A DNA stretch of 64,000 bases, taken from Pseudarthrobacter enclensis. GTDB lineage: Bacteria; Actinomycetota; Actinomycetes; Actinomycetales; Micrococcaceae. Shown here piece after piece: positions 1 to 9,770 of the stretch; the stretch's first letter is position 1, and each line of letters opens with the position of its first letter. The translations under genes were made by a program, and so were the position numbers. Below the pieces are notes generated by a model. That model had not been told where the DNA came from. It ran no database searches and was given only the letters and a program-made list of their open reading frames with translations. Location: assembly GCF_001457025.1 (NCBI RefSeq), contig NZ_KQ758601.1:248001-312000 (forward strand), in the 5' to 3' direction.

Positions 1-161
1 GCTCGCCGAACGGCGCGCCCCGGCGGGTGTTTGGGATAACATTCCCCCTTGCTTCCGCGGGATTCCGGGATTTTTCTTCGGTAGAGTCGCTTCAGGCAAC
101 CGCAAAAACGGCCATTGCGGGCGGTTGCCCGAAGCGACGACAACGCAGGAGGATGCACCAC

Positions 162-911
162 GTGAACCCCCAGGACGTCCCGCCGAAACCCACGTCCCCG
201 CCCACGGCCGGCATCCCCAGGGTGGAACCCGGCACGGACCCAGTTAGCTTCCCGCGGACAGAAACGCAGACGGAGACACCGATGGAGACGCGGACGGAGT
301 CACACCCGGACGCTCCGGCCCCCGCCTCGGTCACGTGGTCCGCACCCCGGCCGGACCCGGAACCCGCACCTGCGGTCCCGGCAACGAAGGCCAGGACCCT
401 GTGGAAGGTGCTCTTCGCCGTCGTCCTCCTGGCCGTGGTGGGCTGCCTGGCATGGCTGGCCGTCTGGCTCAACACCGGCGGGGCATCACCGGAGGCCGAC
501 GGCAGCCGCGAGGGGACCCTGCAAACCGTCGAGACCCCGCGTGCCACGTCGCTGCCGCTGCCGCGGGAGGGCGTCAAGTCCGCGGACTACGCCGTGGGTG
601 ACTGCTTCAAGGATTTTGATCCGGAGTCTTTGGCCGCAACGGCAGTGCCCTGCGACTCCCCGCATTCGGCGCAGCTTGTCGCCGTGTTCCACTACCCCCA
701 AGGGGAGTCCTACCCGGGCGCCGAGGTACTGAAGGCCAAAGCCCTGGAAGCGTGCCAGGCCACGAAACTGGGGCCGGCCGCCAATGAATACCAGCTCAAT
801 TTCCAGCGCAGTTTCCCCAGCAACACCAGCTGGGACGCCGGGGACCGCAGGGCGGACTGCTACGTCTCAGCCCCGAACGGCAACGTCATAAACAAAAGCG
901 TGCTGCCCTGA
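162..911 (+). CDS. Membrane-anchored septum-formation-domain protein
   Basis: Predicted 249-residue protein. A Pro/Thr-rich cytoplasmic N-terminus (about 1-78) precedes one hydrophobic segment (about 79-103). After it lies an extracytoplasmic domain with the pattern of the actinobacterial septum-formation domain: a VGDCF motif near residue 147 and a second Cys in VPCDSPH near 166, followed by an alpha/beta stretch. I chose the GTG at 162 because AGGAGG (147-152) lies 9 nt before it. The in-frame ATG at 153 touches the Shine-Dalgarno sequence and an upstream extension to 27 has no ribosome site. TAGAGT at 82-87 could be its -10 box. The family's role is poorly defined; cell division is only suggested by the domain name. 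Confidence 0.7.
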   Translation: MNPQDVPPKPTSPPTAGIPRVEPGTDPVSFPRTETQTETPMETRTESHPDAPAPASVTWSAPRPDPEPAPAVPATKARTLWKVLFAVVLLAVVGCLAWLAVWLNTGGASPEADGSREGTLQTVETPRATSLPLPREGVKSADYAVGDCFKDFDPESLAATAVPCDSPHSAQLVAVFHYPQGESYPGAEVLKAKALEACQATKLGPAANEYQLNFQRSFPSNTSWDAGDRRADCYVSAPNGNVINKSVLP

Positions 912-946
912 CAGGACATCCCGCGGGACATCCGCCAGGGCAGCAC
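900..946. terminator. Bidirectional terminator hairpin
   Basis: An 11-bp perfect inverted repeat (GTGCTGCCCTG at 900-910, CAGGGCAGCAC at 936-946) encloses a second palindrome (TCCCGCGGGA, 919-928). It spans the stop codon of the septum-formation gene and lies before the end of convergent clpB. No U-tract is visible. Confidence 0.6.
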
Positions 947-966
947 GCACCGGGTGGCGGCTGCGG

Positions 967-3609
967 CTAGCCCTTCCGCCGCACCGACAGCCCGGTTGAG
1001 GGGGCTCCCGTCAGGGCGTCAACGTTCCCGTCGGTGAGCTCGCCCAGATCGGCAGCGGTGTCCACCACCACGGTGTCGCCGTCACTGATGTCGCCGGACA
1101 GGATGGACTTGGCCAGCCGGTCGCCGATCTCGCGCTGCACCAGGCGCCGCAGCGGCCGGGCGCCGTAGGCGGGGTCGAAACCGGACAGCGCCAGCCACGC
1201 CTTGGCCCCGTCGGTGACCTCCAGCGTGAGGCGGCGGTCATGGAGGCGCCGGCCCAGCTCGTCCACGTGCAGCTCCACGATGCGGCCCAGTTCCTCGACG
1301 TTCAGGGCGTCGAAGAGGACCACTTCGTCGAGCCGGTTGAGGAACTCCGGCTTGAAGGAAGCGTTGACGGTGGCCATCACGGCGTTCCGCTTGGCCTCCG
1401 CGTCCAGGGTCTGGTCCACCAGGAACTGGCTGCCCAGGTTGGACGTCAGCACCAGGATGACGTTGCGGAAGTCCACGGTGCGGCCCTGGCCGTCGGTGAG
1501 GCGGCCGTCGTCGAGCACCTGCAGGAGGATGTCGAACACCTCGGGGTGCGCCTTCTCCACCTCGTCCAGCAGGACCACGGAGTAGGGGCGGCGGCGGACG
1601 GCCTCGGTGAGCTGGCCGCCTTCCTCGTAGCCCACGTATCCGGGAGGGGCACCCACCAGCCGGGCCACCGAGTGCTTCTCGCCGTACTCGGACATGTCGA
1701 TGCGCACCATGGCCCGCTCGTCGTCGAAGAGGAAATCAGCCAGGGCCTTGGCCAGCTCGGTCTTGCCGACACCGGTGGGGCCCAGGAACAGGAACGAACC
1801 CGTGGGCCGGTTCGGGTCGCTGATGCCGGCCCGGGCACGGCGGACGGCGTCGGACACCGCGGTGACGGCCTTGGACTGGCCAATGAGCCGCCTGCCCAGT
1901 TCCTCCTCCATGTGCAGGAGTTTCTGGCTCTCGCCCTGGAGCATGCGCCCGGCCGGGATGCCGGTCCAGGCGGAGATGACCTCGGCGATGTCGTCCGCGG
2001 TGACTTCCTCGGCCACCATCAGGGTTGACTTGTCCGTCACGGCAGCCTCGGCTTCGGCAGCGGCGTTCAGTTCGCGTTCCAGCGCGGGGATCTCGCCGTA
2101 CAGGACGCGGGAGGCCGTTTCCAGGTCGCCTTCGCGGGCGGCTTTCTCGTAGGCGCTGCGGAGTTCGTCCAGCTTGACCTTGAGGTTGCCCACCCGGTTC
2201 AGGCCGGCGCGTTCGGCTTCCCAGCGGGCCTTGAGCCCGTTGAGTTCCTCTTCCCTGTCGGCCTTGTCCGCGCGCAGGGCGGCCAGGCGCTCCACCGACG
2301 CCGGGTCCTTCTCATCCTGGAGGGCAAGCTCTTCCATGGTGAGCCGGTCCACCAGGCGCTGCAGCTGGTCGATTTCTTCCGGCGCGGAGTCGATCTCCAT
2401 GCGCAGCCGGGATGCGGCCTCGTCCACGAGGTCGATGGCCTTGTCCGGGAGCTGCCGGCCGGAAATGTAGCGGTTGGACAGGGTGGCGGCGGCGACCAGC
2501 GCCGAGTCCGCGATGGTGACCTTGTGGTGCGCCTCGTAGCGTTCCTTCAGGCCACGGAGGATGCCGATGGTGTCCTCGACGCTGGGTTCGCCCACGTAGA
2601 CCTGCTGGAACCTGCGCTCCAGGGCGGGGTCCTTTTCGATGTTCTCGCGGTACTCGTCCAGGGTGGTGGCGCCGATGAGGCGGAGTTCGCCGCGGGCCAG
2701 CATGGGCTTGAGCATGTTGCCTGCGTCCATGGAGGAGTCCCCGGTGGCACCCGCGCCCACCACGGTGTGGATTTCGTCGATGAATGTGACGATCTGGCCT
2801 TCGGAGTTCTTGATCTCCTCCAGAACGGCCTTGAGCCGTTCCTCGAATTCGCCGCGGTATTTGGCACCGGCCACCATGGACGCCAGGTCCAGGGCGATCA
2901 GGGTCTTGCCGCGCAGGCTTTCGGGGACGTCGCCGGCCACGATGCGCTGGGCCAGGCCTTCGACGACGGCGGTCTTGCCGACGCCGGGTTCGCCGATGAT
3001 CACCGGGTTGTTCTTGGTGCGGCGGCTCAGCACCTGGACGATGCGGCGGATTTCCGTGTCGCGGCCGATCACCGGGTCCAGCTTTCCGGAGCGCGCCATG
3101 GCGGTCAGGTCCGTGCCGAACTTCTCCAGCGACTGGAAAGTGTTCTCGGGATCGGGGCTGGTGACCTTGCGGTCGCCCCGGACGCCGGGGAGGGCCGCCA
3201 GCAGGGCTTCGTGGGAGGCACCGGCTTCACGCAGCAGGCGTCCGACGGCGTCACTTCCGGCGGAGAGGCCCAGCAGCAGGACTTCGGTGGACACGAAGGT
3301 GTCGCCGAGGCGGTCGGCTTCCTCCTTGGCGTTCTGGATGGCCTGCAAAGCGGGCCTGGACAGCTGGGCCTGCTGGGTGGAGCTGCCGGAGGCTGCGGGC
3401 AGGGATTTGATGGCGCTGCTCGCCTGGACACTGACGGCATCCGGGTCCGCTCCGGTGGCGCGAAGCAGCGCCACGGCCACGCCTTCGCGCTGGTCCATCA
3501 GCGCTTTGAGGATGTGGGCCGGTTCCACCTGCGGGTTGCCGGCCGTGGAGGCGTTCATGGCGGCAGCCGAGAGAGCCTCCTGGCTCTTGGTGGTGAATTT
3601 GACGTCCAA
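967..3609 (-). CDS. clpB: ATP-dependent chaperone/disaggregase ClpB
   Basis: 880-residue Hsp100 protein that, with DnaK/DnaJ/GrpE, extracts polypeptides from aggregates in the cytoplasm. Domains in order: Clp N-domain (1-145), AAA+ module 1 with Walker A GEPGVGKT at 206-213, a long Glu/Arg-rich coiled-coil middle domain (about 410-530), and AAA+ module 2 with Walker A GPTGVGKT. The middle domain and the absence of a ClpP-binding IGF/L loop separate ClpB from ClpA/ClpC. Length is typical. The start is TTG at 3609, 6 nt after the Shine-Dalgarno GAAAGGAG (3623-3616). A HAIR-like inverted repeat upstream suggests HspR control of heat-shock expression. Confidence 0.97.
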   Translation of the reverse strand: MDVKFTTKSQEALSAAAMNASTAGNPQVEPAHILKALMDQREGVAVALLRATGADPDAVSVQASSAIKSLPAASGSSTQQAQLSRPALQAIQNAKEEADRLGDTFVSTEVLLLGLSAGSDAVGRLLREAGASHEALLAALPGVRGDRKVTSPDPENTFQSLEKFGTDLTAMARSGKLDPVIGRDTEIRRIVQVLSRRTKNNPVIIGEPGVGKTAVVEGLAQRIVAGDVPESLRGKTLIALDLASMVAGAKYRGEFEERLKAVLEEIKNSEGQIVTFIDEIHTVVGAGATGDSSMDAGNMLKPMLARGELRLIGATTLDEYRENIEKDPALERRFQQVYVGEPSVEDTIGILRGLKERYEAHHKVTIADSALVAAATLSNRYISGRQLPDKAIDLVDEAASRLRMEIDSAPEEIDQLQRLVDRLTMEELALQDEKDPASVERLAALRADKADREEELNGLKARWEAERAGLNRVGNLKVKLDELRSAYEKAAREGDLETASRVLYGEIPALERELNAAAEAEAAVTDKSTLMVAEEVTADDIAEVISAWTGIPAGRMLQGESQKLLHMEEELGRRLIGQSKAVTAVSDAVRRARAGISDPNRPTGSFLFLGPTGVGKTELAKALADFLFDDERAMVRIDMSEYGEKHSVARLVGAPPGYVGYEEGGQLTEAVRRRPYSVVLLDEVEKAHPEVFDILLQVLDDGRLTDGQGRTVDFRNVILVLTSNLGSQFLVDQTLDAEAKRNAVMATVNASFKPEFLNRLDEVVLFDALNVEELGRIVELHVDELGRRLHDRRLTLEVTDGAKAWLALSGFDPAYGARPLRRLVQREIGDRLAKSILSGDISDGDTVVVDTAADLGELTDGNVDALTGAPSTGLSVRRKG

Positions 3610-3642
3610 AGAGGGCTCCTTTCAGGGGCACGGTTTCTTAGA

Positions 3643-3663
3643 GTTGAGTGTACTACGCTCAAC
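3643..3663 (-). promoter_or_regulatory. HAIR-like HspR operator upstream of clpB
   Basis: GTTGAG (3643-3648) and CTCAAC (3658-3663) form a perfect 6-bp inverted repeat with a 9-nt spacer. This is close to the HspR-associated inverted repeat CTTGAGT-N7-ACTCAAG known at actinobacterial dnaK and clpB promoters. It lies 34-54 nt before the TTG start. Confidence 0.7.
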
Positions 3664-3758
3664 TTTGAAATTCGTACCCTTTTGGCCCTGTTTTCCCACA
3701 GCGAACCGGCGCCGCTTCCGCCGCGGGATGGAGTGGCGGCAGCAGGGAGCCGGCACAG

Positions 3759-3798
3759 AAAAACCGGCAGGTGGCTCCCCCCAGGAGCCGCCTGCCGG
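3759..3798 (-). terminator. Rho-independent terminator of the serine protease gene
   Basis: Arms 3764-3778 and 3784-3798 form a 15-bp stem with one wobble and a 5-nt loop. On the minus strand it is followed by five T residues (complement of 3759-3763). It lies 34 nt after the protease stop codon and insulates clpB from read-through. Confidence 0.85.
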
Positions 3799-3831
3799 CC
3801 GGCCTGCGTCCGGTCTTCTGCAGGACGCACG

Positions 3832-4584
3832 TCAGGAAGCGCCGACCCCCGAGACGCTGGTGATCCAGCTGAGGTTGCGGGACACCGAGGCGTGGTCGTT
3901 GTAGTACCGGGTGAAGCTGGACGGGTTGGGCACCGGCAGGATGCTGGACGTTGAGAGGACGCCCACCAGCTTGCCGTTGACGATCAGCGGGCCGCCCGAG
4001 TCGCCGCCGAGGGTATGCCCGCTCTGCGACTGGGTCCGGACCGACGCCCCGCCGTAGGTGTCGGTCCCCTGCCCGGCCACGGTGACGTCGGCCGTCTTGA
4101 GGCTGTAGGACATGGTGCCTGCACCCTCGGTCTGGTCACCCCAGCCGTAGACCTTGGCAGAGGCGCCGGTGGCCGGGAACGTGCTGGAGAGGCTGACGTA
4201 GGAGCCATAGTGCGGCGTGGACAGCTTCAACAGCAGCACATCGCCCGTACTGGAGGCGTAGCGGGCGGCCACGGTCTTGACGGTGCCGCCGGATTCGAGA
4301 TAGCTGGCGCCCAAGCGGACGGACTGCAGTGACGCGGAGTTGCAGTGCTTGGCGGTGATCACCCAGCTGGCCGAGATCTGGCTTCCGGTGCAGCCCACAT
4401 TGGTGCCGGTGGCATCAAAGGAGATCTGCGCCGCATAGGGAGCAGCCGAAATGGTGGTGGTGCTTCCGCCGGCGATGTCCGGGCTTGCGGTGTCACCGCC
4501 CGGCGCGGGCGCGGCGTAGGCGGGCAAGGGTCCTAACAACGCGGCGGTGGCGGCGACGACGGCAAGGATTCTGGCAATTCTCAC
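3832..4584 (-). CDS. Secreted trypsin-like (S1) serine protease
   Basis: 250-residue secreted endopeptidase. A Sec signal peptide (hydrophobic core about 5-20, likely cleavage after AYA near 24) is followed by a chymotrypsin-fold domain. The full triad is visible: His80 in TAKHC, Asp115 in TGDVLL and Ser196 in GGDSGGPL. Cys65 and Cys81 flank the His loop and can form the usual disulfide. The GTG start at 4584 has AAAGGAG nine nucleotides upstream. The short propeptide (about 15 residues) suggests simple secretion rather than a long alpha-lytic-type pro-region. A palindrome (4708-4728) lies in its upstream region. The physiological substrate cannot be inferred. Confidence 0.9.
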   Translation of the reverse strand: MRIARILAVVAATAALLGPLPAYAAPAPGGDTASPDIAGGSTTTISAAPYAAQISFDATGTNVGCTGSQISASWVITAKHCNSASLQSVRLGASYLESGGTVKTVAARYASSTGDVLLLKLSTPHYGSYVSLSSTFPATGASAKVYGWGDQTEGAGTMSYSLKTADVTVAGQGTDTYGGASVRTQSQSGHTLGGDSGGPLIVNGKLVGVLSTSSILPVPNPSSFTRYYNDHASVSRNLSWITSVSGVGAS

Positions 4585-4606
4585 AGCGGATGGCTCCTTT
4601 GCGTAC

Positions 4607-4643
4607 GGCCCCGCACCGCTGCGGTTTCCGCGCGAGCGGGGCC
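4607..4643. terminator. GC-rich hairpin after the mod operon
   Basis: GGCCCCGC (4607-4614) pairs perfectly with GCGGGGCC (4636-4643). It lies about 107 nt after the modC stop and just before the protease start, so it could instead be a leader hairpin of the protease gene. No U-tract is present. Confidence 0.35.
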
Positions 4644-4707
4644 GGTTCCGGGGATGGCGGCGGCGGTGGCCGTCCGCCCATCCGGACTTTACACGAGCTC
4701 CCGGAAA

Positions 4708-4728
4708 TTTGTCACTAGCTATGACAAA
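4708..4728. promoter_or_regulatory. 7-bp inverted repeat, candidate operator
   Basis: TTTGTCA (4708-4714) and TGACAAA (4722-4728) are perfect inverted repeats around CTAGCTA. The element sits in AT-richer DNA about 125-145 nt upstream of the protease start and 22 nt beyond the modC stop. It looks like a dimeric-repressor site; the regulator is unknown. Confidence 0.4.
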
Positions 4729-4749
4729 ACTTGTAAATTCCTGGCGCGC

Positions 4750-5835
4750 TCAGGCTTCGTACACCGCGACCGCCGCGGACTTCACCACCAGATGCACCAC
4801 CACTCCGGGCACCAGGCCCAGTTCGGCAGCGGCCGCCGGGGTGATGTCCGCCGCCAGGCCGCCGCCGCGGACGCGGATCTGGTCGCCGTGCGGTTCCATG
4901 TCGGAGACCTCAACCCGGAACGAGTTGCGGGGGCTTCCGTGGGCATCCGTGAGGAAGACGGAAACGGCCGACGGCGGGAACACCGCGACTCCCGGCTGCC
5001 CCGCCGCCCCGGATGGGCCGTCCGGGCCTGCCTCCTCCAGGTGTCCGGCAATGTCCAGGCCCGCGGCCACATCCTGCCCGGTGCCGGTCCGGATTCCGGC
5101 GGGGGTCAGTGTTCCGGTCACGAAGTTAAGTCCCGCCAGGCCGGCGGCGAACGGGCTTCGGGGGCGCGCCAGTACCTCACGGGTGGGACCCTCCTCCGTG
5201 ATGCGTCCGTTTTCGAGGATGGCCACCCGGTCCGCCAGCATCAGGGCGTCGAGCACGTCGTGGGTGACGATGATCGTCTGCCGGCCTTTAAGGACACTCT
5301 TCAGCAGCCGCCGCAGCAAGGGGGCAGAGTGGATATCCAGCGCCGCCATGGGTTCATCCAGCAGCAGGAGGCCCGGATCCGCCGCGAGCGCCCTGGCGAC
5401 GGCGACCCGCTGCGCCTGGCCGCCGGACAGGCCGGCAGGCCGGCGGCCCGCCAGGGCTTCCGCCTCAACGTCCGCCAGCCACTGCAGGGCCTGTTCCCGC
5501 GCCTGGCGGCGCGGGACACCGGCACTGCGCGGGCCGAAAGCCACATTCTCGGCGGCAGTGAGGTGCGGAAAGAGCAGTGGTTCCTGGGCAAGCAGCGCGG
5601 TTCCGCGCCGGTGCGGCGGTGTCCAGTGGTGGCTTCCGGGGCCGACCTGGAACAGTGTCCGGCCGTCCAACTCGGCGTGTCCGGTGTCCGGCCGGACCAG
5701 TCCCGCGATGGTTGACAGCAGGGTGGACTTCCCAGCGCCGTTGGGACCCATCACCGCCACGGTTTCGCCCGGCGCCAGCTCCAGCGAGACATCGAACCCC
5801 CGCTCGGCCACGGCTGCGTGGAAGGAGAAGCTCAC
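4750..5835 (-). CDS. modC: Molybdate ABC transporter ATPase ModC
   Basis: 361-residue cytoplasmic ATPase of the molybdate importer. Visible motifs are Walker [10 protein letters not shown] (30-38), Q-loop in LLAQEP, the LSGGQAQR signature (about 136-143), Walker B LLLLDEP (about 157-163) and the H-loop VTHD. A C-terminal region (about 285-355) with the TOBE/Mop-like molybdate-binding pattern distinguishes ModC from other importers' ATPases. The ATG overlaps the modB stop by 4 nt (ATGA), which implies translational coupling. It is the last gene of regulator-modA-modB-modC. Confidence 0.93.
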   Translation of the reverse strand: MSFSFHAAVAERGFDVSLELAPGETVAVMGPNGAGKSTLLSTIAGLVRPDTGHAELDGRTLFQVGPGSHHWTPPHRRGTALLAQEPLLFPHLTAAENVAFGPRSAGVPRRQAREQALQWLADVEAEALAGRRPAGLSGGQAQRVAVARALAADPGLLLLDEPMAALDIHSAPLLRRLLKSVLKGRQTIIVTHDVLDALMLADRVAILENGRITEEGPTREVLARPRSPFAAGLAGLNFVTGTLTPAGIRTGTGQDVAAGLDIAGHLEEAGPDGPSGAAGQPGVAVFPPSAVSVFLTDAHGSPRNSFRVEVSDMEPHGDQIRVRGGGLAADITPAAAAELGLVPGVVVHLVVKSAAVAVYEA

Positions 5836-6686
5836 TTCACGCTCCGCTCGAGGATGAGCGGCGGCGTCGAACGCTGTGCGAGGCCACGCCGGGCGGCTGT
5901 GCCCGGGCCGTAGGCGAGCGACACCACGGCTACCGCCACGGCGACGAGGACCAGGGAGAGCGCGACGGCGGCGTCGGGGTCGGTCTCGCGCTGGAGGTAG
6001 ATCTCCAGCGGCAAGGTCCGGGTGACGCCCTGGAGGCTGCCGGCGAACGTCAGGGTGGCGCCGAACTCGCCCAGGCTGCGGGCGAACGAGAGCACGGCGC
6101 CGGATGCCAGCCCGGGAAGGATCAGCGGCAGCGTGACGCGGCGGAACACAACTCCGGGCGGCGCGCCGAGCGTGGCGGCGACCGCCTCATACCGGTGCCC
6201 GCCGATCCGCAGCGCCCCTTCCAGGCTCACCACCAGGAACGGCAGCGCAACGAACGTCTGGGCCAGGATGACCGCAGTAGTGGAGAAGGCGACCTGGACG
6301 CCCAGGACCTGGAGGGTGGCGCCCAGGAGCCCCTGCCGGCCGAAGGTATACAGCAGCGCGATGCCGCCGACGACCGGCGGCAGCACCAGCGGAAGCAGGA
6401 CCAGCGAGCGCAGCAGCCTTTGGAACGGGAAGCTGGAGCGGGCCAGGACCAGTGCCAGCGGGACGCCGAGGACGATGCAGAGCAGGGTGCTGGCGGCGGA
6501 TGTGCGCAGGCTCAGGCCAAGGGCGTCGAGCGCTGATTCGGACGTGACCAGCGTGGTGAAGTTCTCCCAGTCGACCTTGGCCACGATGGCCACCAGGGGC
6601 AGGACCACCACCGCCACGGCCAGCACCGCCAACGCGGAAACCCAGCGCGGAATTCCGGTATAGGGGTGGCGGGCCAGGCGGGTCAC
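5832..6686 (-). CDS. modB: Molybdate ABC transporter permease ModB
   Basis: 284-residue inner-membrane permease with about six hydrophobic segments. It carries the binding-protein-dependent transport signature (EAA loop) in [19 protein letters not shown], near residues 170-190, which docks onto ModC. Length fits ModB, and the N-terminal part resembles the ModB/CysT class. The start codon overlaps the modA stop by 4 nt and its stop overlaps modC by 4 nt, so the three subunits are coupled. The substrate call rests on the neighbouring ModA and Mop-domain regulator. Confidence 0.93.
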   Translation of the reverse strand: MTRLARHPYTGIPRWVSALAVLAVAVVVLPLVAIVAKVDWENFTTLVTSESALDALGLSLRTSAASTLLCIVLGVPLALVLARSSFPFQRLLRSLVLLPLVLPPVVGGIALLYTFGRQGLLGATLQVLGVQVAFSTTAVILAQTFVALPFLVVSLEGALRIGGHRYEAVAATLGAPPGVVFRRVTLPLILPGLASGAVLSFARSLGEFGATLTFAGSLQGVTRTLPLEIYLQRETDPDAAVALSLVLVAVAVAVVSLAYGPGTAARRGLAQRSTPPLILERSVK

Positions 6687-7492
6687 CGGCTGCCCGCGCC
6701 GAAGCCGGCTTTGGCCAGCACCTGCTGCCCTTCGGGGCCGGTGACGAGGTCAACGAACGCCTTGGCCGCTTCCTTGTCCTTCGCACCCGCCAACGGCACA
6801 ATCGGGTAGCTGTTCACAGCGGCGTCCGCCTCGGGGATAGAGATGCTGTCCACCTTGCCGCCCGCGGACTTGACGTCCGTGACGTACACCAAGCCGGCGT
6901 CGGCTTCACCGGAAATGACTTTCCCCAGGACGTCAGTCACCGCGTTCTCCTCGCTGACCGGTCGGAGCGTAACCCCCGCCTTCCCTGCCACGGTGGCTGC
7001 AGCCGCGCCGCAGGGCACCTGCTTGGCGCACATCACCAGCCTGATGCCGTCCCTGGCGAGGTCCTGGAAGCCGGTGACGTTGGCAGCATTTCCTGCGGGA
7101 ACGGCGATGGCAAGGGTGTTGGTGGCGAACACCCGAGGGCTGCCATCGGCCAGGCCGGCCCCGGTGACCTTGTCCATGTTCTTGGTGTCCGCGGAGGCGA
7201 AAACATCCGCGGGGGCACCCTGGCCTATCTGGGTGGCGAGGTCCGAAGAACCCGCGAAGCTGAGCGTCACGCTGGTGCCGGGGTGCTGTGCCTCGAAGGT
7301 CTTGGCCAGTTCGGTGAAGCTTGACTTAAGCGAGGCAGCAGCAAACACGGTCAGGGTTTGTGAGCCGGAGGCGCCCTCCGTGGAGGCCCCCGCCATACCT
7401 GCCGGCGCACCACCGGCACACCCCGTGAGCCCGGCCGCCAGCAGCAGGGCCGACACTGCCGGCAGGACCGCCGCCACACTTCTCCGTTTCAC
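6683..7492 (-). CDS. modA: Molybdate-binding lipoprotein ModA
   Basis: 269-residue periplasmic-type binding protein. A lipoprotein signal ending in LTGC near residue 27 predicts lipid anchoring on the outer face of the membrane. The mature part begins with [18 protein letters not shown] and continues with the [12 protein letters not shown] and [11 protein letters not shown] segments typical of ModA oxyanion-binding loops. I chose GTG at 7492: it overlaps the stop of the upstream regulator by 4 nt (GTGA) and has GAAGGGA upstream. An extension to 7630 lacks a signal peptide at its start and overlaps the regulator. Confidence 0.94.
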   Translation of the reverse strand: MKRRSVAAVLPAVSALLLAAGLTGCAGGAPAGMAGASTEGASGSQTLTVFAAASLKSSFTELAKTFEAQHPGTSVTLSFAGSSDLATQIGQGAPADVFASADTKNMDKVTGAGLADGSPRVFATNTLAIAVPAGNAANVTGFQDLARDGIRLVMCAKQVPCGAAAATVAGKAGVTLRPVSEENAVTDVLGKVISGEADAGLVYVTDVKSAGGKVDSISIPEADAAVNSYPIVPLAGAKDKEAAKAFVDLVTGPEGQQVLAKAGFGAGSR

Positions 7493-7899
7493 ACTGTTCC
7501 CTTCCCCTGTGGGGTTTCGATGATGACGGTGGTGGCCTTGACCACCGCTGTGGCCACGGAGCCCGGTTCCAGTCCCAGGTCCCGGACGGCTTCGCTGCTC
7601 ATCAGCGACACCACCCGGAACGGGCCGCACTGGAGTTCCACCTGGGCCATGACCTTGTCCGCGGTAATGCCGGTGACCAGTCCCACGAACCGGTTGCGGG
7701 CGGAGCTGCCGGTGCGGTGCGGATCGTCCGGCAACTGCGCGAGCTTCTGCGCGTGCCGGGCAAGCTCCAGCCCGTCCACGGCCAGCCGGCCGGAGTCGTC
7801 GCGCAAGGGCGTCAGGGAGCCGTTGTCCGTCCAGCGGCGGACTGTATCGTCGCTGACACCGAGGAAGCGGGCAGCATCAGAAACGCGGATGAGGGTCAT
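7489..7899 (-). CDS. HTH-Mop (TOBE) molybdate-responsive regulator
   Basis: 136-residue protein. Residues 1-50 form a MerR/excisionase-type helix-turn-helix (VSDAARFLGVSDDTVRRW). Residues about 68-132 form a single Mop/TOBE molybdate-binding domain (NRFVGLVTGI ... VKATTVIIETP). It therefore combines the two halves of ModE in a shorter protein with a different DNA-binding fold. Likely role: sense intracellular molybdate and regulate the mod genes that follow with 4-nt overlaps. The ATG at 7899 follows a TAGCAT box by 6 nt, so the operon mRNA is probably leaderless. DNA binding itself is inference. Confidence 0.8.
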   Translation of the reverse strand: MTLIRVSDAARFLGVSDDTVRRWTDNGSLTPLRDDSGRLAVDGLELARHAQKLAQLPDDPHRTGSSARNRFVGLVTGITADKVMAQVELQCGPFRVVSLMSSEAVRDLGLEPGSVATAVVKATTVIIETPQGKGTV

Positions 7900-8027
7900 A
7901 AGCCCATGCTACGACGCATTTGCGGAAGTTTATTGATCCGCCGTCCGCGAATTCGGTGATGACTGCATAATCGTCCGGCGGCTCCGGGGTGCCGGACTCG
8001 TGCAGGCCGCGGCACTACACTTCCTGC

Positions 8028-8897
8028 ATGGCCATTTACCTGGACCCGCCATTGTGGCCTGCTCACGGAACGCACTTCTCGCACCTGGTCTCGGACGCAT
8101 CCTTGGAGGAACTGCATGCGTTCGCCGCCGCAGCCGATATCCCCGAACGGGCGTTCGACGGCGACCATTACGATGTGCCGGAGCGGCGCTTTGATGACCT
8201 GGTGGCTGCCGGCGCCGTACCGGTCGAGGCCCGCGTCCTGGTGCGCAAGCTGATTGCGAGCGGACTCCGCATCCCGGCACGGCAGCGGAACAAGTCCCTG
8301 AAGGTGCCGCTGCTGAACCGGTGGAACACCATCATGGCCGGACACGATGCCCTCTTCCTGGACTTGCTGGACCGCTGGAGCGAACCGCACCGCCACTACC
8401 ACGGCTGCACCCACCTGCTCTCGGTCCTTGAAGCCCTGGACCTGCTCACGGAGCCCGCCGGGCCGCCCCGCACCGTGCTGCTCGCCGCCTGGTTCCACGA
8501 CGCCGTCTACCGCGGGGCCGCCGGCCAGGATGAGGAGGAATCCGCCCGCCTGGCTGAGGACCGGCTGACCCATGCCGGCCTTCCGGACCAGGAGGTGGAC
8601 GAGGTAGCGCGGCTGGTCCGCCTCACCTCCGACCACCGGCCGGAACCGGGTGACACTGACGGGACCCTGCTCTGTGACGCAGACCTGTCGATCCTGGGCG
8701 GCGGCCCGGAGGAGTACGACCGCTACGTGGCGGCCGTCCGCAAGGACTACGCGCACATCGGTGACGCCGACTTCGCCGCCGGCCGGGCCGCCGTCGTCCG
8801 CCACCTGCTGGACCTGGACCCGCTGTTCCACCACCCCCGCGCCCGGGACCTGTGGCAGGACGCAGCACACCGCAACCTGGAGGGCGAACTGGCATGA
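8028..8897 (+). CDS. DUF4031-HD domain fusion protein
   Basis: 289 residues in two parts. The N-terminal ~85 residues match the DUF4031 pattern (YLDPPLWP, HLVSDASLEELHAFA, FDGDHYDVPE). The C-terminal part (about 100-289) resembles predicted HD-superfamily metal hydrolases: HRHYHG, WFHDAVY and SDHRP supply candidate metal-binding His/Asp residues, and CDADLSILG follows. The ATG at 8028 lies 6 nt after TACACT (8016-8021), consistent with a leaderless transcript; an upstream ATG at 7989 gives a poor extension. The stop overlaps the next gene by 4 nt (ATGA). Substrate unknown; a nucleotide-like phosphohydrolase is plausible. Confidence 0.8.
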   Translation: MAIYLDPPLWPAHGTHFSHLVSDASLEELHAFAAAADIPERAFDGDHYDVPERRFDDLVAAGAVPVEARVLVRKLIASGLRIPARQRNKSLKVPLLNRWNTIMAGHDALFLDLLDRWSEPHRHYHGCTHLLSVLEALDLLTEPAGPPRTVLLAAWFHDAVYRGAAGQDEEESARLAEDRLTHAGLPDQEVDEVARLVRLTSDHRPEPGDTDGTLLCDADLSILGGGPEEYDRYVAAVRKDYAHIGDADFAAGRAAVVRHLLDLDPLFHHPRARDLWQDAAHRNLEGELA

Positions 8898-9709
8898 ACG
8901 CACCTGGCTCGAATCCGCGGCACACCAGGACCGCGAATGCCGCCCATTGGCAGTTGCCCTACACAGTCCGGCTGGAATGGGGCCCGGCCGCCCAGGCCAT
9001 CACCTCGGGCGTGGACCTTGCGGTGGTGGTGGATGTCCTTTCCTTCACCACCTGCGTGAGCGTGGCGCTGGACCGGGGCGCCGAGGTGCTCCCCTACCCG
9101 TGGAAGGACACCAGCGCCGAGGACTTCGCCGCGCACCATGGCGCGCAACTGGCCGGACCGCGTGACGGCGGCGGGCTGAGTTTGTCCCCCGCCAGCCTTC
9201 GCGCTGCGGACAACTTGGGCCGGGTGGTCCTGCCCTCCCCCAACGGCTCGTCCCTGAGCCATCAGCTTGCAGCGGAGGTACCGCGGGTGGTGGCGGTGTC
9301 CCTCCGCAATGCGGCCGCAACAGCGGAATGGGTGGCTGCCAGCCTGCCGGAAGACGCCGTCATCGCCGTGGTCGCCGCAGGCGAGCGCTGGCATGACGGG
9401 ACGCTCCGCCCCGCCGTGGAGGACCAGATCGGCGCAGGAGCCTTCATCGCCGGGCTGGCTGCCGCAGGCAAGGGGGGTTACGACGCCGACGAAGGCCGGG
9501 AGGGCAGGCACGGCTACTCGCCCGAAGCGGTGGCGGCCATGGCGGTCTTCGAAGCGGCCGAACCCCGGCTGCGGGACATGCTGTACGGCTGCGCCAGCGG
9601 CCGGGAACTGGTGGGCGCCGGGTACGCCGCGGACGTGGACATCGCCGCCGAGCTGGACGACAGCGACTCCGTGGCGTTGCTCGGCGGCGGGGCGTTCCGG
9701 CGGCCCTGA
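8894..9709 (+). CDS. ComB-like 2-phosphosulfolactate phosphatase family protein
   Basis: 271-residue protein of the ComB family, whose archaeal member is a Mg-dependent 2-phosphosulfolactate phosphatase in coenzyme M synthesis. Family features include RLEWGPAA, VVVDVLSFTT near residue 45, LPSPNGSSLSH near 120, and AAGERW with GAGAFI near 165-185. Actinobacteria do not make coenzyme M, so the true substrate is probably another phosphate ester. It is translationally coupled (ATGA) to the DUF4031-HD protein, which suggests a shared but unknown hydrolytic function. Confidence 0.75.
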   Translation: MNAPGSNPRHTRTANAAHWQLPYTVRLEWGPAAQAITSGVDLAVVVDVLSFTTCVSVALDRGAEVLPYPWKDTSAEDFAAHHGAQLAGPRDGGGLSLSPASLRAADNLGRVVLPSPNGSSLSHQLAAEVPRVVAVSLRNAAATAEWVAASLPEDAVIAVVAAGERWHDGTLRPAVEDQIGAGAFIAGLAAAGKGGYDADEGREGRHGYSPEAVAAMAVFEAAEPRLRDMLYGCASGRELVGAGYAADVDIAAELDDSDSVALLGGGAFRRP

Positions 9710-9770
9710 CCCGGCGTCGTCGCTGGCCAGGAGGGTTTACGGATCCTCCGGGCGGTGAAACACTGCACGG

